Shown here piece after piece: positions 19,595 through 29,263 of a DNA stretch of 64,000 bases; position 1 is the stretch's first letter, and the number at the start of each line of letters is the position of its first letter. The notes beneath the pieces were generated by a model. It ran no database searches. It worked only from the letters and a program-made list of their open reading frames with translations, and was not told where the DNA came from. The stretch comes from Caenimonas sedimenti (GTDB lineage Bacteria; Pseudomonadota; Gammaproteobacteria; Burkholderiales; Burkholderiaceae_C), in NCBI RefSeq assembly GCF_007833165.1, contig NZ_VOBQ01000012.1:186001-250000 (forward strand). The letters are read 5' to 3'. Both the position numbers and the translations under genes were made by a program.

Positions 19595-21433
19595 ATGCGA
19601 TGCATCACGGTGCCGGGCTGGCTGCTGGCTGGGGCGCTCCTGCTGGGCCTGGCGGCCCCGGGTGCGCGCGCTGCACCCACCCCGGCCGGAACGCCGAAGA
19701 TCGAAACCCTGGTCCTGCGTGACGCGCAGCAGGCCATCGACGTGGAAGACCTCGCCGAGGTCTGGATCGACACCCGGGGCGACGCCACCATCGAGCAGGT
19801 GGCCAGCCGGGACGGCCTCGCGCGCTTCCAGCCCGCCCAGCCGGGCACCATCCACTCGCTGGGCCCGGCGGCCGCGCTCTGGCTGCGCTATCGCCTCGTG
19901 CGCGGCATCAACGAGCGGCAGGACTGGCTGATCGAATTCCCGATGCCGGTGCTGGACCGGGTCACCGTCTACCAGGCCGAAGGCACACGCTGGCGCGGCG
20001 AGACCGCGGGCGACACCATGGCGGTCGAGCGCTGGCCCGAGGCCGGCCGCCACCCGTACTTCCGACTCGAGCTGCCGCACGGCCAGGCGTTCGACGTCTT
20101 CGTGCGCATCCGCCACGTGACCTCGGCCAATTTCCCGGTCCGCCTGACCACCGGGTTCGCGCACAACCAGCGCATCCAGCTCGAATACCTGGGACTGGGC
20201 TGCACCTTCGGCGCCCTGTTGCTATTGATCCTGGCCTGCCTGGCCCAGAGCTGGGTGTACCGCGACAGCGTCTATGCGTGGTATGCCCTCTATGCCCTCG
20301 TCACGGCACTCGCGGTCGCGGCCTACACCGGCGTCACCGCCCACCTGCTGTGGCCCGGCTTCGGCATCCTGGGCGACTCGCCACAATCCATGCTCGCCTT
20401 CCTGGCCGGCGCCTCGGCACTGCTGTTCGTGCACAACCTGGTCGGGATCCCGGCGCGCTTCCATTGGCTGGACCGGCTCATCTTCGGCCTCGGGGTGGCC
20501 GGCCTGCTGCTGGCGGTGACCCCGCCTTTCCTGCCCAAGATGCCGGGCTTGATGCTGCTGAGCGGCTACATGGTCGCGTCCATCCTGATCGTCGTCGCCG
20601 TGGCGCTGGCCGCCTGGCGCCGCGGGGACGTCGTCGGGCTCTGGGTCTTTGCCGCGTACGTGCCGCTCACGCTGTCGGTTGCGGCCAGCATCGTGCGGCT
20701 GTTCGGCTGGTTGCCGGTGTCCTTCGGGACGCAATACGCCGTGGTGGTCGCGATGGCGATCGAAGTGCCGATGCTGCTGGTGGCGCTTTCGATCCGCTCG
20801 CGGGAGCGGCACGGCGCCCAGATCCGCGAGCAGGCGCTCTCGACGCAGGACGCGCTGACCGGCCTGCTGGCGCCGCACCTGTTCAATGACCGGCTGCGGC
20901 AGGTGGTGGCGCGCCACAAGCGGGACCAGGACAGCGCCGCCATCGTGTTCATCGACCTGGTGAACCACTCGCGGATCAAGGACTACTACGGCTCGGCGGT
21001 GGCGGAGCAGAGCCTGCTGCGCAGCGTGATCAAGCTGCGGCGGCTGCTGCGCGACGTCGACACGGTCAGCCGCATCGGCGAGGCGCGCTTCGGGGTGATC
21101 CTGGAGGGCGTCTCCTCCCGCACCTCGGTGACGGACCGCGCGGCCCGGCTGATCGCGGCGGGCCTGATGCCGCTGTCGGGCCTGAAGCCGGACGTGACGC
21201 TGCAGTTCCACATCGCCGCCGTGCTGCTGGACGAGCGGCCGATGGACGCGCATGAACTGGTCGACGGGCTGGTTTCCCTGATGGCGAGCATGTCGCCGCG
21301 CACGCGCCGGCCGATCCGGTTCATCGCCCCGGAGAACACCCATCCGTCACCGCTGGCGACCGATTCGTCGCTGCTGTCCGCTGAAGACGAGCAGCCGGCG
21401 CGCGGCAAGCCCCCGCTCGCGGCAGTCAAATAG
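19595..21433 (+). CDS. 7TM-DISM membrane sensor with degenerate GGDEF domain
   Basis: A 612-residue sensor. A signal peptide ([21 protein letters not shown]) precedes a periplasmic 7TMR-DISM extracellular domain (roughly residues 50-190, with [10 protein letters not shown] and [13 protein letters not shown]). Seven hydrophobic helices follow at about 200-420, then a GGDEF-like domain from [16 protein letters not shown]. The site that should read GG(D/E)EF is IGEARFGVI, so two glycines and the DE pair are not preserved and cyclase activity is unlikely. It may bind or sense c-di-GMP, or act as a scaffold. The start at 19595 was chosen for the signal peptide; an in-frame ATG at 19562 overlaps the ychF start. 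Confidence 0.82.
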   Translation: MRCITVPGWLLAGALLLGLAAPGARAAPTPAGTPKIETLVLRDAQQAIDVEDLAEVWIDTRGDATIEQVASRDGLARFQPAQPGTIHSLGPAAALWLRYRLVRGINERQDWLIEFPMPVLDRVTVYQAEGTRWRGETAGDTMAVERWPEAGRHPYFRLELPHGQAFDVFVRIRHVTSANFPVRLTTGFAHNQRIQLEYLGLGCTFGALLLLILACLAQSWVYRDSVYAWYALYALVTALAVAAYTGVTAHLLWPGFGILGDSPQSMLAFLAGASALLFVHNLVGIPARFHWLDRLIFGLGVAGLLLAVTPPFLPKMPGLMLLSGYMVASILIVVAVALAAWRRGDVVGLWVFAAYVPLTLSVAASIVRLFGWLPVSFGTQYAVVVAMAIEVPMLLVALSIRSRERHGAQIREQALSTQDALTGLLAPHLFNDRLRQVVARHKRDQDSAAIVFIDLVNHSRIKDYYGSAVAEQSLLRSVIKLRRLLRDVDTVSRIGEARFGVILEGVSSRTSVTDRAARLIAAGLMPLSGLKPDVTLQFHIAAVLLDERPMDAHELVDGLVSLMASMSPRTRRPIRFIAPENTHPSPLATDSSLLSAEDEQPARGKPPLAAVK

Positions 21434-21442
21434 CCGGCGCCC

Positions 21443-22321
21443 TCAGTCGAACGCCCAATCGGCGGTCACCGTCTGGCCCACGCGCAGCGTGGCATCCACG
21501 CCCTGCTCGACGATGAGGTTCATGCCGAAGCTGATGGCGCCGCCCAGGATCTCGTTGCGGCGGTAACCCTGCAGCGTGTCACTGACCACCGGGTCGATCT
21601 CCGCCGTGGCGGGGTCGACATTGGGAATGGGGCAGCGCGCGCATGGCTTCACGGCGCGCAGCCGCACTTCCCCAGTCTCGGTGGCGATGCTCAGGGTCCC
21701 CACCCGGTCCTCGTCGTGGGCCTCGACGCCTTCGAGCACGATGTTGGGCCGGAAGCGCTCCATGCCCACCGGCGCGCTGCCTTTCGCCACCAGCTTGTCG
21801 TTCAGGAGGTCCAGCGAAGCCGTGCTGGCCACGAGGATGGGATAGCCGTCGCTGAACTGGTTCAACGCCTCCGCGCCGCCCGTCCACGCCGGGTTCGACA
21901 GCCGGCGGTGGTCGGGGTCGAAGCGCACCAGGCGGAGCTTGCGGCCCAGGAAGTCGGTGAACCACTGCGCCGCCGTCCCGCCCATGTCGAAGGCCTGGAC
22001 CTCGTCGTCCCAGATCCGCACCCGCACCGGCTCTTCGACGGTGTCGATGGACAGGTGCAGCGCCAGCATGTCGGGCGCGCGCAGCACCACGTCCAGGTGC
22101 TTGAGCTGCGGCCGGATCAGCGCCATGCGCGGCAGCTCGCGTTGCGAGACGAATTCGCCCGCCTCGTCGACCACCATCCAGGCGCGGTCCAGGTCGAAGC
22201 CGGTTTCGGCCAGGACCGCCTCGGACAGCTCCACGCCGGCGCAGGACTTGACCGGGTAGACGAAAAGGCGCGCGATCCGGGCGTGAACGTCTGGCGCGGC
22301 GGCGGCGGTGTCGTTGCTCAT
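21443..22321 (-). CDS. MOSC domain-containing protein (YcbX-like)
   Basis: A 292-residue protein with an N-terminal MOSC beta-barrel (IARLFVYPVKSCAGVELSEA, LDRAWMVVDEAGEFVSQRE) and a C-terminal MOSC domain. The latter contains MERFRPNIVLEG and KPCARCPIPNVDPATAE with the molybdenum-cofactor Cys. Proteins of this type use the molybdenum cofactor; E. coli YcbX detoxifies N-hydroxylated bases, and mARC enzymes are relatives. Unlike YcbX there is no C-terminal ferredoxin domain, so a separate electron donor is expected. The gene converges on the GGDEF-like gene. Confidence 0.9.
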   Translation of the reverse strand: MSNDTAAAAPDVHARIARLFVYPVKSCAGVELSEAVLAETGFDLDRAWMVVDEAGEFVSQRELPRMALIRPQLKHLDVVLRAPDMLALHLSIDTVEEPVRVRIWDDEVQAFDMGGTAAQWFTDFLGRKLRLVRFDPDHRRLSNPAWTGGAEALNQFSDGYPILVASTASLDLLNDKLVAKGSAPVGMERFRPNIVLEGVEAHDEDRVGTLSIATETGEVRLRAVKPCARCPIPNVDPATAEIDPVVSDTLQGYRRNEILGGAISFGMNLIVEQGVDATLRVGQTVTADWAFD

Positions 22322-22386
22322 GGGGATGAAGGGCGATTGGGAGCGGGCCAGCCGTGATTGTGCCCGCCTCCTACAATCCGCCTCCT

Positions 22387-23526
22387 ATGGGCGCTCCTCT
22401 CGACGTTTGCATCCGTGGCGCGGGCATCGTGGGGCGCACGCTCGCCCTGCTGCTGGCCCGCGACCGCCTGCGCGTCGGCCTGGTCGAGCAGCCGGACGGG
22501 CGCACCGGCTCGCAGAGCGACGTGCGCGCCTATGCGCTGAACACCGCTTCCGCGGAACTGCTGCAGCGCCTGCGGGCCTGGCCGGACGAGGCGCACGCCA
22601 CCCCCGTGCTGGGCATGGCCGTGCAGGGCGACGACGGCGGCCAGGTGCGTTTCAACGCCGCGGACGAGGGCGTGCCGGCGCTGGCCTGGATCGTGGAGGT
22701 GGAGCCGTTGCTCGCGCGCCTGGCCGAGGCGGTGCGCTTCCAGCCGCAGGTGGAGCCGCTGCAGGCACCGCAAGCGGCCGCGCTGACCATCGTCTGCGAA
22801 GGCCGGGCCGCCGCCACCCGGGCCGAGTTCGGCGTGCAGTTCGACGTCACTTCATATCCCCAGCGCGCCATCGCGGCGCGCCTCCAGTGCGAGAACGGCC
22901 ACGGCCAGGTGGCCCGCCAGTGGTTTTCCGACGGCGACGTGCTGGCTTTGCTGCCGCTGGGCGGCCCCCAGGGGAACTCGGCCGCCCTGGTGTGGTCTGT
23001 CCAGGAGGCGCGGGCCGACGAGTTGCTGGCGATGCCGGCCGCCGAATTCGAAGGAAGGCTGCAAGCAGCCAGCGGTGGGGCGCTGGGCCGGATGACGCTC
23101 ATCAGCGAGCGCGCTGCCTGGCCCCTGCAGCGCGCGCAGGCCGACCGCTGGTGCGGTCCCGGCTGGGCCCTCGCGGGCGACGCTGCGCACAACGTGCACC
23201 CGTTGGCCGGTCAGGGCCTCAACCTGGGCCTGGCGGACGCCCGGCAACTCGCGGATGTGCTGCATGCGCGCGAGTACTGGCGTGGCCTGGGCGATGCCAG
23301 GCTGCTGCGGCGCTACGAACGGGCACGGAAGGCGGATGTGCTGGCGATGGGCTGGGCCACGGACGGCCTGCAGCAGGTTTTCGCGCAGCCGGCCGAGGCC
23401 TGGGCCTTGCTGCGCAACTGGGGCATGCGCGGTTTCGACCGCAGCGGCCCCTTGAAACATTGGGCGGTACGCCAGGCGATGGGCCGGGCGGCGCCGGGAT
23501 TGACGTGGACTGGAAGAAGAACATGA
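22387..23526 (+). CDS. UbiH/UbiF/VisC/COQ6 family FAD-dependent monooxygenase
   Basis: A 379-residue flavoprotein hydroxylase of the ubiquinone-synthesis family. The FAD-binding GxGxxG is CIRGAGIVGRTLALLLARD at the N-terminus. The second FAD motif is GPGWALAGDAAHNVHPLAGQG near residue 260, followed by LNLGLADARQLADVL. The length suits UbiH/UbiF/UbiI proteins, but the hydroxylated ring position cannot be told from sequence. The ATG at 22387 follows a TACAAT (22372-22377) by nine bases, so transcription may start almost at the ATG. Its stop overlaps dsbC (ATGA). Confidence 0.88.
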   Translation: MGAPLDVCIRGAGIVGRTLALLLARDRLRVGLVEQPDGRTGSQSDVRAYALNTASAELLQRLRAWPDEAHATPVLGMAVQGDDGGQVRFNAADEGVPALAWIVEVEPLLARLAEAVRFQPQVEPLQAPQAAALTIVCEGRAAATRAEFGVQFDVTSYPQRAIAARLQCENGHGQVARQWFSDGDVLALLPLGGPQGNSAALVWSVQEARADELLAMPAAEFEGRLQAASGGALGRMTLISERAAWPLQRAQADRWCGPGWALAGDAAHNVHPLAGQGLNLGLADARQLADVLHAREYWRGLGDARLLRRYERARKADVLAMGWATDGLQQVFAQPAEAWALLRNWGMRGFDRSGPLKHWAVRQAMGRAAPGLTWTGRRT

Positions 23527-24293
23527 AACCGATTCGAAGCGCCCTGGCGGCGACCCTGGTGGCGCTGGCCGCGCTCGCCGCCGTGCCCGCCTTGCGCGGC
23601 CAGCCCACGGTCGCCCAGGCGAGCTCGGGACCAGCGCCCGCTTCGGTGGACGCGATGCTCCGCAAGAACCTGGCCGAGCGCGTCCCCAACCTGGGCAAGA
23701 TCGACGAGATCACCCGCACGCCGATGAACGGGATGTATGAAGTCCGGGTGGGCACGGAGCTGTTCTACACGGACGCCGAGGGCAACTATGTGCTCAATGG
23801 CCAGATGCTGGACACCCGGCAGAAGAAGAACCTGACGGAGGAGCGGCTGGACAAGCTGCTCGCCATCGATTTCGATGCACTCCCCATCAAGGATGCTTTC
23901 ACCATCGTCCGCGGCAACGGGAAGCGCAAGCTCGCCGTCTTCGAGGATCCCAATTGCGGCTACTGCAAGAAGTTCGAGCGCGACCTGCAGAAGGTGGACA
24001 ACGTGACGGTCCACATGTTCCTGCTGCCCATCCTGGGCGCCGACTCGGCCGACAAGTCGCGCAACATCTGGTGCGCCCGCGACAAGGGCAAGGCCTGGAT
24101 GGACTGGATGACCCGTGACCAGGCCGCGCCGCGGGCCGAGTCCGGCTGCGACGTGACGGCGCTGGCGCGCAACATCGACTTCGCCCGCAAGTACAACATC
24201 AGCGGCACGCCCACCCTGTTCTTCGCCAACGGCACCCGCGTGCCGGGCATGATCCCCGCGGCCGAGGTCGAGAAGCTGCTGGCCGCCAAGTGA
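23523..24293 (+). CDS. dsbC: Thiol:disulfide interchange protein DsbC
   Basis: A 256-residue periplasmic disulfide isomerase/reductase. The signal peptide (ALAATLVALAALAAVPAL) is followed by the N-terminal dimerisation domain (PMNGMYEVRVGTELFYTDAEG, YVLNGQMLDT). The thioredoxin-fold domain has the active site EDPNCGYCKKFERDL (CGYC) near residue 142 and the cis-Pro region ISGTPTLFFANGTRVPG. A second Cys pair (WCAR, SGCDV) is also present, as in E. coli DsbC. It is coupled to the monooxygenase upstream and the M61 peptidase downstream (GTGA). Confidence 0.96.
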   Translation: MKPIRSALAATLVALAALAAVPALRGQPTVAQASSGPAPASVDAMLRKNLAERVPNLGKIDEITRTPMNGMYEVRVGTELFYTDAEGNYVLNGQMLDTRQKKNLTEERLDKLLAIDFDALPIKDAFTIVRGNGKRKLAVFEDPNCGYCKKFERDLQKVDNVTVHMFLLPILGADSADKSRNIWCARDKGKAWMDWMTRDQAAPRAESGCDVTALARNIDFARKYNISGTPTLFFANGTRVPGMIPAAEVEKLLAAK

Positions 24294-26044
24294 GCGCCTC
24301 CGGACCCGCGGCCATCCACTACCGGGTCGAAGCCGCCGACGCCTTCGCGCACCTCTTCCGCGTCACCCTGACGATCGCGCAGCCGGAGGCCGCGCAGGAC
24401 GTCTCTCTGCCCGCGTGGATCCCCGGCAGCTACCTCCTGCGCGAATTCGCGCGGCACCTGCAGAAGCTCGGCGCGCGGCAGGATGGCAAGGCGGTGGCCG
24501 TGCACCAGCTGGACAAGGCTGGCTGGCGCGTGGAATGCGTGCCTTCCCGCCCGCTGGTCCTGAGCTATGAGGTCTATGCGTTCGACAACTCGGTGCGCAC
24601 CGCGTGGCTCGACGCGCAGCGCGGCTTCTTCAACGGCACCAGCCTGTGCCTGAAAGTGCACGGGCAGGAGAAAGAGGCCCACGAACTGGAGCTGGTCGCC
24701 CCACGCGACTTTCCCCAATGGGAGGCCGCCACCGGCTTGGCGCCCCTCAAAGTGGGCAAGCGCGGCTTCGGCAGCTACCTCGCCCAGGACTATGACGAAC
24801 TGGCCGATTGCCCGGTGGAGATGGGCCCCTTCTTCAGCGCCGGGTTCAAGGCGGGCGGCGTGCCACACCGCGTGGTGGTCGCCGGCGCCGCCGATGGCTT
24901 CGACCATCAGCGGCTGGTCAATGACATGCAGAAGATCTGCGAGGCGCAGATCCGCTTCTGGCACGACAGGAAGCGCCCCCCGCACAAGAACTACCTCTTC
25001 ATGATCAACGCGGTGGACGACGGCTACGGCGGCCTCGAGCACCGCAACTCCACGGCGCTCATCGCCTCGCGGCGCGACCTGCCGCGCGTCGGCGAAAGCC
25101 GCCTGGGAGACGGCTACACGACGCTGCTGGGCCTCGTCAGCCACGAGTACTTCCACACCTGGAACGTGAAGCGGCTGCGGCCGGCGGAGTTCGCGCACTA
25201 CGAGTATTCGCAGGAGAACTACACGCAGCTGCTGTGGTTCTTCGAAGGCTTCACCAGCTACTACGACGACCTGCTGCTGCGCCGCTGCGGCCTGATCGAC
25301 GATGCCACCTATCTCAAGCTGCTGACCAAGACCGCCAACCAGGTGCTGCAGGCGCCGGGCCGCGAGGTGCAGTCGGTGGCGCAGGCGAGCTTCGACGCGT
25401 GGGTCAAGTACTACCGGCAGGACGAGAACACGCCGAACGCGACGGTGAGCTACTACACCAAGGGCGCCCTGGTCGCGCTCTGCTTCGACCTCACCTTGCG
25501 CGCCGAGGGCCACGCCACGCTGGACGACGTGATGCGCGCCCTGTGGGTGCGCTGCAAGGGCGGCCCGATGGCGGAGGCGGACTTCGCCGCCGTCCTGAAG
25601 GACCTGGGCGGACGCGCCTTCACGCGCGAACTGGCTGCATGGGTCCATGGCACGCGCGAACTGCCGCTGAAGGAGCTGCTGGAGAAGCAGGGCGTCGCCG
25701 TGCTCGAGGAACCCGCGCAGCTGCAGCAGCGGCTCGGCCTGCGGTGCAGCGAAAGCCAGGGCATCGTCGTGAAGACGGTGCTGCGGGGCGGCGCCGCCGA
25801 GCAAGCCGGCCTGGCCGCGGGCGACGAGTGGTTGGGCGTGGAGGCCGGCGGCAAGGCATGGCGCCTGGCCAAGCTGGACGACCTCCTGCTCTATGCCGGC
25901 AGCCAGCGCAAGGTGACGGCGCTGGTGGCGCGCGACCGCCGCATCCTGCGGCTCGACCTGCAGCTGCCGGCGGGTGTGACGACGTGGCGGCTGGTCATGC
26001 GCGAGGCCGCGCGGGCGCAGGCGTGGCTGGCTCCCCAGGACTGA
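24290..26044 (+). CDS. M61 family glycyl aminopeptidase-like peptidase with PDZ domain
   Basis: A 584-residue metallopeptidase of the M61 family. An N-terminal beta domain (VSLPAWIPGSYLLREFARH) precedes the catalytic domain, with zinc motif HEYFHTWNVKR near residue 284 and the downstream Glu in LLWFFEGFTSYYDDLL. YYTKGALVALCFDLTLR closes the gluzincin fold. A PDZ domain lies near residues 475-560 (GIVVKTVLRGGAAEQAGLAA). No signal peptide is visible, so it is probably cytoplasmic. The start is GTG, overlapping the dsbC stop (GTGA). Substrates are unknown in this organism. Confidence 0.92.
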   Translation: MSASGPAAIHYRVEAADAFAHLFRVTLTIAQPEAAQDVSLPAWIPGSYLLREFARHLQKLGARQDGKAVAVHQLDKAGWRVECVPSRPLVLSYEVYAFDNSVRTAWLDAQRGFFNGTSLCLKVHGQEKEAHELELVAPRDFPQWEAATGLAPLKVGKRGFGSYLAQDYDELADCPVEMGPFFSAGFKAGGVPHRVVVAGAADGFDHQRLVNDMQKICEAQIRFWHDRKRPPHKNYLFMINAVDDGYGGLEHRNSTALIASRRDLPRVGESRLGDGYTTLLGLVSHEYFHTWNVKRLRPAEFAHYEYSQENYTQLLWFFEGFTSYYDDLLLRRCGLIDDATYLKLLTKTANQVLQAPGREVQSVAQASFDAWVKYYRQDENTPNATVSYYTKGALVALCFDLTLRAEGHATLDDVMRALWVRCKGGPMAEADFAAVLKDLGGRAFTRELAAWVHGTRELPLKELLEKQGVAVLEEPAQLQQRLGLRCSESQGIVVKTVLRGGAAEQAGLAAGDEWLGVEAGGKAWRLAKLDDLLLYAGSQRKVTALVARDRRILRLDLQLPAGVTTWRLVMREAARAQAWLAPQD

Positions 26045-27099
26045 TCCGTACGCGTTGGCGGCTGCTGCTGCCGGTGCTGGTGCTGGGCGTGCACGCGCTG
26101 GCGCTCGACCAGCTGGCGCGGCATCTCGCGCCGCCCACCGTGTTGCAGACCATGGCGCCGCCGCTGTACACCCGTCTGCTGCAACCGGCGGAACCGGCGG
26201 TCGTAGTGACCGTCCCTCCCGCACCGGCGCCACCTGCCGCGGGGTCTCCGACCCGGGCGACGGCGCGCACGGTGAAGCCACGCCCCGCGGCATCGCAGCC
26301 CAAGGCGCCTCCCGACGATGCGGCAGCATCCATGGCGCCAGCGGCGGCCGCGCCGGAAGCCGAGGCGTCACCGGTCACCGCAGGACCCGGGCCAGCGCCC
26401 GCCGAAACCGTGGCGGCGGCTACGCCCGAAGCGGCGGCGCCCGCGCCTCCCTCCCTCGACGACTGGCCGCGCGACACCCGCCTGTCGTACCGGTTGGGCG
26501 GGCGTTACCGCAGCGGTGACCTCTACGGCGATGCCCGGGTGCAATGGCAGCGCGAGGGCAGCCTCTACCAGGTCCGCGTCGACATCGACGTCACCCTGCT
26601 GGCGACGCTGGTCATGACCAGCCAGGGCGACGTGACACCCGGGGGCTTGATGCCGCGCGCCTACGAGGAGGTGACCTCCCGCAAGCGGCGCGCCGCCAGG
26701 TTCGGCGAAACGGCGCTGGAGCTGGAGAACGGCCGCAGCGTGCCTCGGCCGGCGGGGGTGCAGGACACGGCGAGCCAGTTTGTCGAGCTCGCGCATCGCT
26801 TCGCCACCGGGCGCGAGACCCTGGAGGTGGGCCGCAGCGTGAGCTTGTGGCTGGCGCGGCCGGGTGCGGTCGACCGCTGGACCTATGACGTTGTCGAGCG
26901 GGAGATCCTCCAGACGCCGAACCTGGGTGCCGTCGAAGCCTTCCACCTCAAGCCGCGGCCGATCGCCAACCCGCGCGGCAACATCACCGCGGAGATGTGG
27001 TTCGCGCCCAGCCTGCAGTACCTGCCGGTGCGCATCCGCGTCAGCATGGGCGAGCAGGCGCAGGTCGACCTGCTGGTCGACCGCATCGAACAGAGATGA
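26023..27099 (+). CDS. DUF3108 domain-containing protein with proline/alanine-rich linker
   Basis: A 358-residue protein likely exported or membrane-anchored. A single hydrophobic segment (LLLPVLVLGVHALALDQL) at the N-terminus is followed by about 100 residues rich in Pro, Ala and Thr. The C-terminal DUF3108 domain (about residues 145-358) includes LGGRYRSGDLYGDARVQW and ITAEMWFAPSLQYLPVRIRV. The best start is GTG at 26023, 22 bp inside the peptidase gene; no ATG precedes the hydrophobic segment in frame. DUF3108 proteins are usually periplasmic and of unknown function. Its stop overlaps the next start (ATGA). Confidence 0.8.
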   Translation: MAGSPGLIRTRWRLLLPVLVLGVHALALDQLARHLAPPTVLQTMAPPLYTRLLQPAEPAVVVTVPPAPAPPAAGSPTRATARTVKPRPAASQPKAPPDDAAASMAPAAAAPEAEASPVTAGPGPAPAETVAAATPEAAAPAPPSLDDWPRDTRLSYRLGGRYRSGDLYGDARVQWQREGSLYQVRVDIDVTLLATLVMTSQGDVTPGGLMPRAYEEVTSRKRRAARFGETALELENGRSVPRPAGVQDTASQFVELAHRFATGRETLEVGRSVSLWLARPGAVDRWTYDVVEREILQTPNLGAVEAFHLKPRPIANPRGNITAEMWFAPSLQYLPVRIRVSMGEQAQVDLLVDRIEQR

Positions 27100-27977
27100 A
27101 CGCGCCGGCGGCCGGACACCCGCGGGCGACGGAGTGGGGCCGGTGGGCGTGGCCCGCCGCGGGCGCCTATTTCCTCGCGACCAGCTTGGGGCACCTGGAG
27201 TTTTCGATCTGGCTGGTCCGCAATCGCACGGCCAGCTGGGGGACCTGGTCTTTTCGGCACGCCGTGCCCGCCCTGGTCGTGCTGGGCACGGTGCTGCTGG
27301 TCACCTGGCTGATGCGCCGCGCGGCCAGAAATCCGGGAACCATGCGCACGGCCCTGCCCTACTGGGCCACCTGGTTGGCTTGCGTGGCACTCACCGATCG
27401 TTTCCTCACCTATTCCATGAACGAGTACGCGCACTACCCGCAGTACGCGCTGCTCGCCTTGCTGCTGGCCCGCGCGCTGGACCCGGATGGCAGCCGGGGC
27501 GCCGGTGCGCGCGTCCTCTTCTGGACCACGGCGCTCGGCATGGTCGACGAGCTGATGCAGTACTTGTGGATCGCCGCCGGTTACGGGCACTACCTCGACT
27601 TCAACGACTTCCTGGTCAACCTTCTCGCGGGGGCCGCGGGCGTGATGCTGTACTACGGCGTGCCTCGCGCCAAGGGCGCGCCCATGGCGAAGCTCACGCG
27701 GGTGGAGTGGTTCACTGCGGCGATCCTGGCCGCCGTGCTCATGCTCGGGTTCGCCGCCGGATGGGTGGTGCTCTCGCCGGCCCCTGGCACGGTGGTACCA
27801 GCGGGCGGCTGGCTGAACGGCCAGTTCCACCTGCAGCGCGCGCCCGACTGGTATCTCTCGTGGCAATGGGGTCCGCACCGCGGCAGCTACCTGGTGCTGC
27901 CGCCGGCCGCCGGGACGGCGCTGCTCTTCGCGCTCTTCGCGCTCTTCGCGCGTTACGCGCCCGGCGCGCGCCGCTGA
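27096..27977 (+). CDS. VanZ-like membrane protein
   Basis: A 293-residue integral membrane protein with six to seven hydrophobic segments. The VanZ-like signature is spread over residues 125-185: an acidic helix with LGMVDELMQYL, then YLDFNDFLVNLLAGAAGVML. The second half (EWFTAAILAAVLMLGFAAGWVV and a C-terminal Trp-rich part) is not typical of short VanZ proteins, so this is a longer variant. VanZ relatives affect teicoplanin sensitivity in Gram-positives, but the role in proteobacteria is unknown. The start is set by the ATGA overlap; the 3' end overlaps convergent paaK by 25 bp. Confidence 0.78.
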   Translation: MNAPAAGHPRATEWGRWAWPAAGAYFLATSLGHLEFSIWLVRNRTASWGTWSFRHAVPALVVLGTVLLVTWLMRRAARNPGTMRTALPYWATWLACVALTDRFLTYSMNEYAHYPQYALLALLLARALDPDGSRGAGARVLFWTTALGMVDELMQYLWIAAGYGHYLDFNDFLVNLLAGAAGVMLYYGVPRAKGAPMAKLTRVEWFTAAILAAVLMLGFAAGWVVLSPAPGTVVPAGGWLNGQFHLQRAPDWYLSWQWGPHRGSYLVLPPAAGTALLFALFALFARYAPGARR

Positions 27978-29263
27978 TCCACGACCCGCCTGGCCTTGCC
28001 CATGCTGCGTTCGATCCCGCCCGAAGGCCGCAACTCGATGCGCGCGCTCGTGCCGATGTAAGCCTTGATGTCGTGGGCAAGCCGGTCCGCGGCCCCGCGC
28101 GCTTCACTGCTCTCGTGCGCCACGCCCTGGCTCGCTTCGACGGCGACCGTGAGCGCGTCCAGCGGCCCTTCACGCGTGAGGATGCACTGGTAATGTGGCG
28201 CGAGCTCGGCCTGCCGCAGGATCAGCTCCTCGATCTGCGTCGGGAAGACGTTGACGCCACGCACGATCATCATGTCGTCGCTGCGGCCGGTGATCTTCTC
28301 CATGCGGCGCATCGTGCGGGCCGTCCCCGGCAGCAGGCGCGTGAGGTCGCGGGTGCGATAGCGGATGATGGGCAGCGCCTCCTTGGTGAGGCTGGTGAAG
28401 ACCAATTCACCGAGTTCGCCGTCGGCGACCGGTTCGCCGGTTTCCGGATTCACGATCTCGGGATAGAAATGGTCCTCCCAGATCGTCGGGCCGTCCTTCG
28501 TCTCCACGCATTCGTTGGCGACACCGGGCCCCATGACTTCCGACAGGCCGTAGATGTCGACCGCCTCGATCCCCATGCGCTGCTGGATCGCGAGCCGCAT
28601 GTCATTGGTCCAGGGCTCGGCACCGAAGATCCCCAGGCGCAGGCTGGATGCGCGCGCGTCCAGCCCCTGCCGGTCGAACTCGTCGGCGATGGCCAGCATG
28701 TAGCTGGGCGTCACCATGATGATGTCGGGCCTGAAGTCGTGGATCAGTTGCACCTGGCGTTCGGTCTGGCCGCCACCGAAGGGAACGACGGTGAGGCCCA
28801 GGCGCTCGGCGCCGTAGTGCGCGCCGAGGCCGCCGGTGAACAGGCCGTAGCCGTAACTCACGTGCACCATGTCGCCCGGCCGCGCGCCGGCGGCGCGGAT
28901 GCTGCGCGCCATCACGTGCGCCCAGGTGTCGATGTCGTTCTGCGTGTAGCCGACCACGGTGGGCTTGCCGGTGGTGCCGCTGGACGCGTGGATGCGCACG
29001 CACTGCTCGCGCGGGACGGCGAACATCCCGAACGGATAGTTGTCGCGCAGGTCCAGCTTCGTGGTGAACGGGAACTTGCGCAGGTCGGCCAGCGAGCGCA
29101 GGTCGTCCGGATGCACGCCGGCGGCGTCGTACTTCTTGCGGTAGGCCGGCGAGTTCGAATACGCATGGCGCAGCGTGGACTGCAGGCGCTTCAGTTGCAG
29201 CGCGCGCAGCTCGTCGATGCTCGCCTTCTCGATGGGTTCGAGAGGGAAGGTCCTGGCGTTCAT
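27953..29263 (-). CDS. paaK: Phenylacetate-CoA ligase
   Basis: A 436-residue AMP-forming acyl-CoA ligase that activates phenylacetate to phenylacetyl-CoA, the entry step of the Paa pathway. Motifs are IHASSGTTGKPTVVGYTQND (P-loop), GAEPW, VDIYGLSEVMGPGVANEC and YRTRDLTRLLPGTARTM (adenylate-binding Asp-Leu). The C-terminal subdomain (DDMMIVRGVNVFPTQIEELI) is intact. GGAGGAG precedes the ATG at 29263, which overlaps the paaI stop (ATGA). Length is typical. Confidence 0.96.
   Translation of the reverse strand: MNARTFPLEPIEKASIDELRALQLKRLQSTLRHAYSNSPAYRKKYDAAGVHPDDLRSLADLRKFPFTTKLDLRDNYPFGMFAVPREQCVRIHASSGTTGKPTVVGYTQNDIDTWAHVMARSIRAAGARPGDMVHVSYGYGLFTGGLGAHYGAERLGLTVVPFGGGQTERQVQLIHDFRPDIIMVTPSYMLAIADEFDRQGLDARASSLRLGIFGAEPWTNDMRLAIQQRMGIEAVDIYGLSEVMGPGVANECVETKDGPTIWEDHFYPEIVNPETGEPVADGELGELVFTSLTKEALPIIRYRTRDLTRLLPGTARTMRRMEKITGRSDDMMIVRGVNVFPTQIEELILRQAELAPHYQCILTREGPLDALTVAVEASQGVAHESSEARGAADRLAHDIKAYIGTSARIELRPSGGIERSMGKARRVVDQRRAPGA

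Noticed and set aside
22308..24293. A 661-codon frame that would fuse an Arg-rich domain to DsbC
   Set aside because: The upstream part is the shadow of the UbiH-family gene. DsbC begins with a signal peptide at 23523, overlapping the upstream stop.
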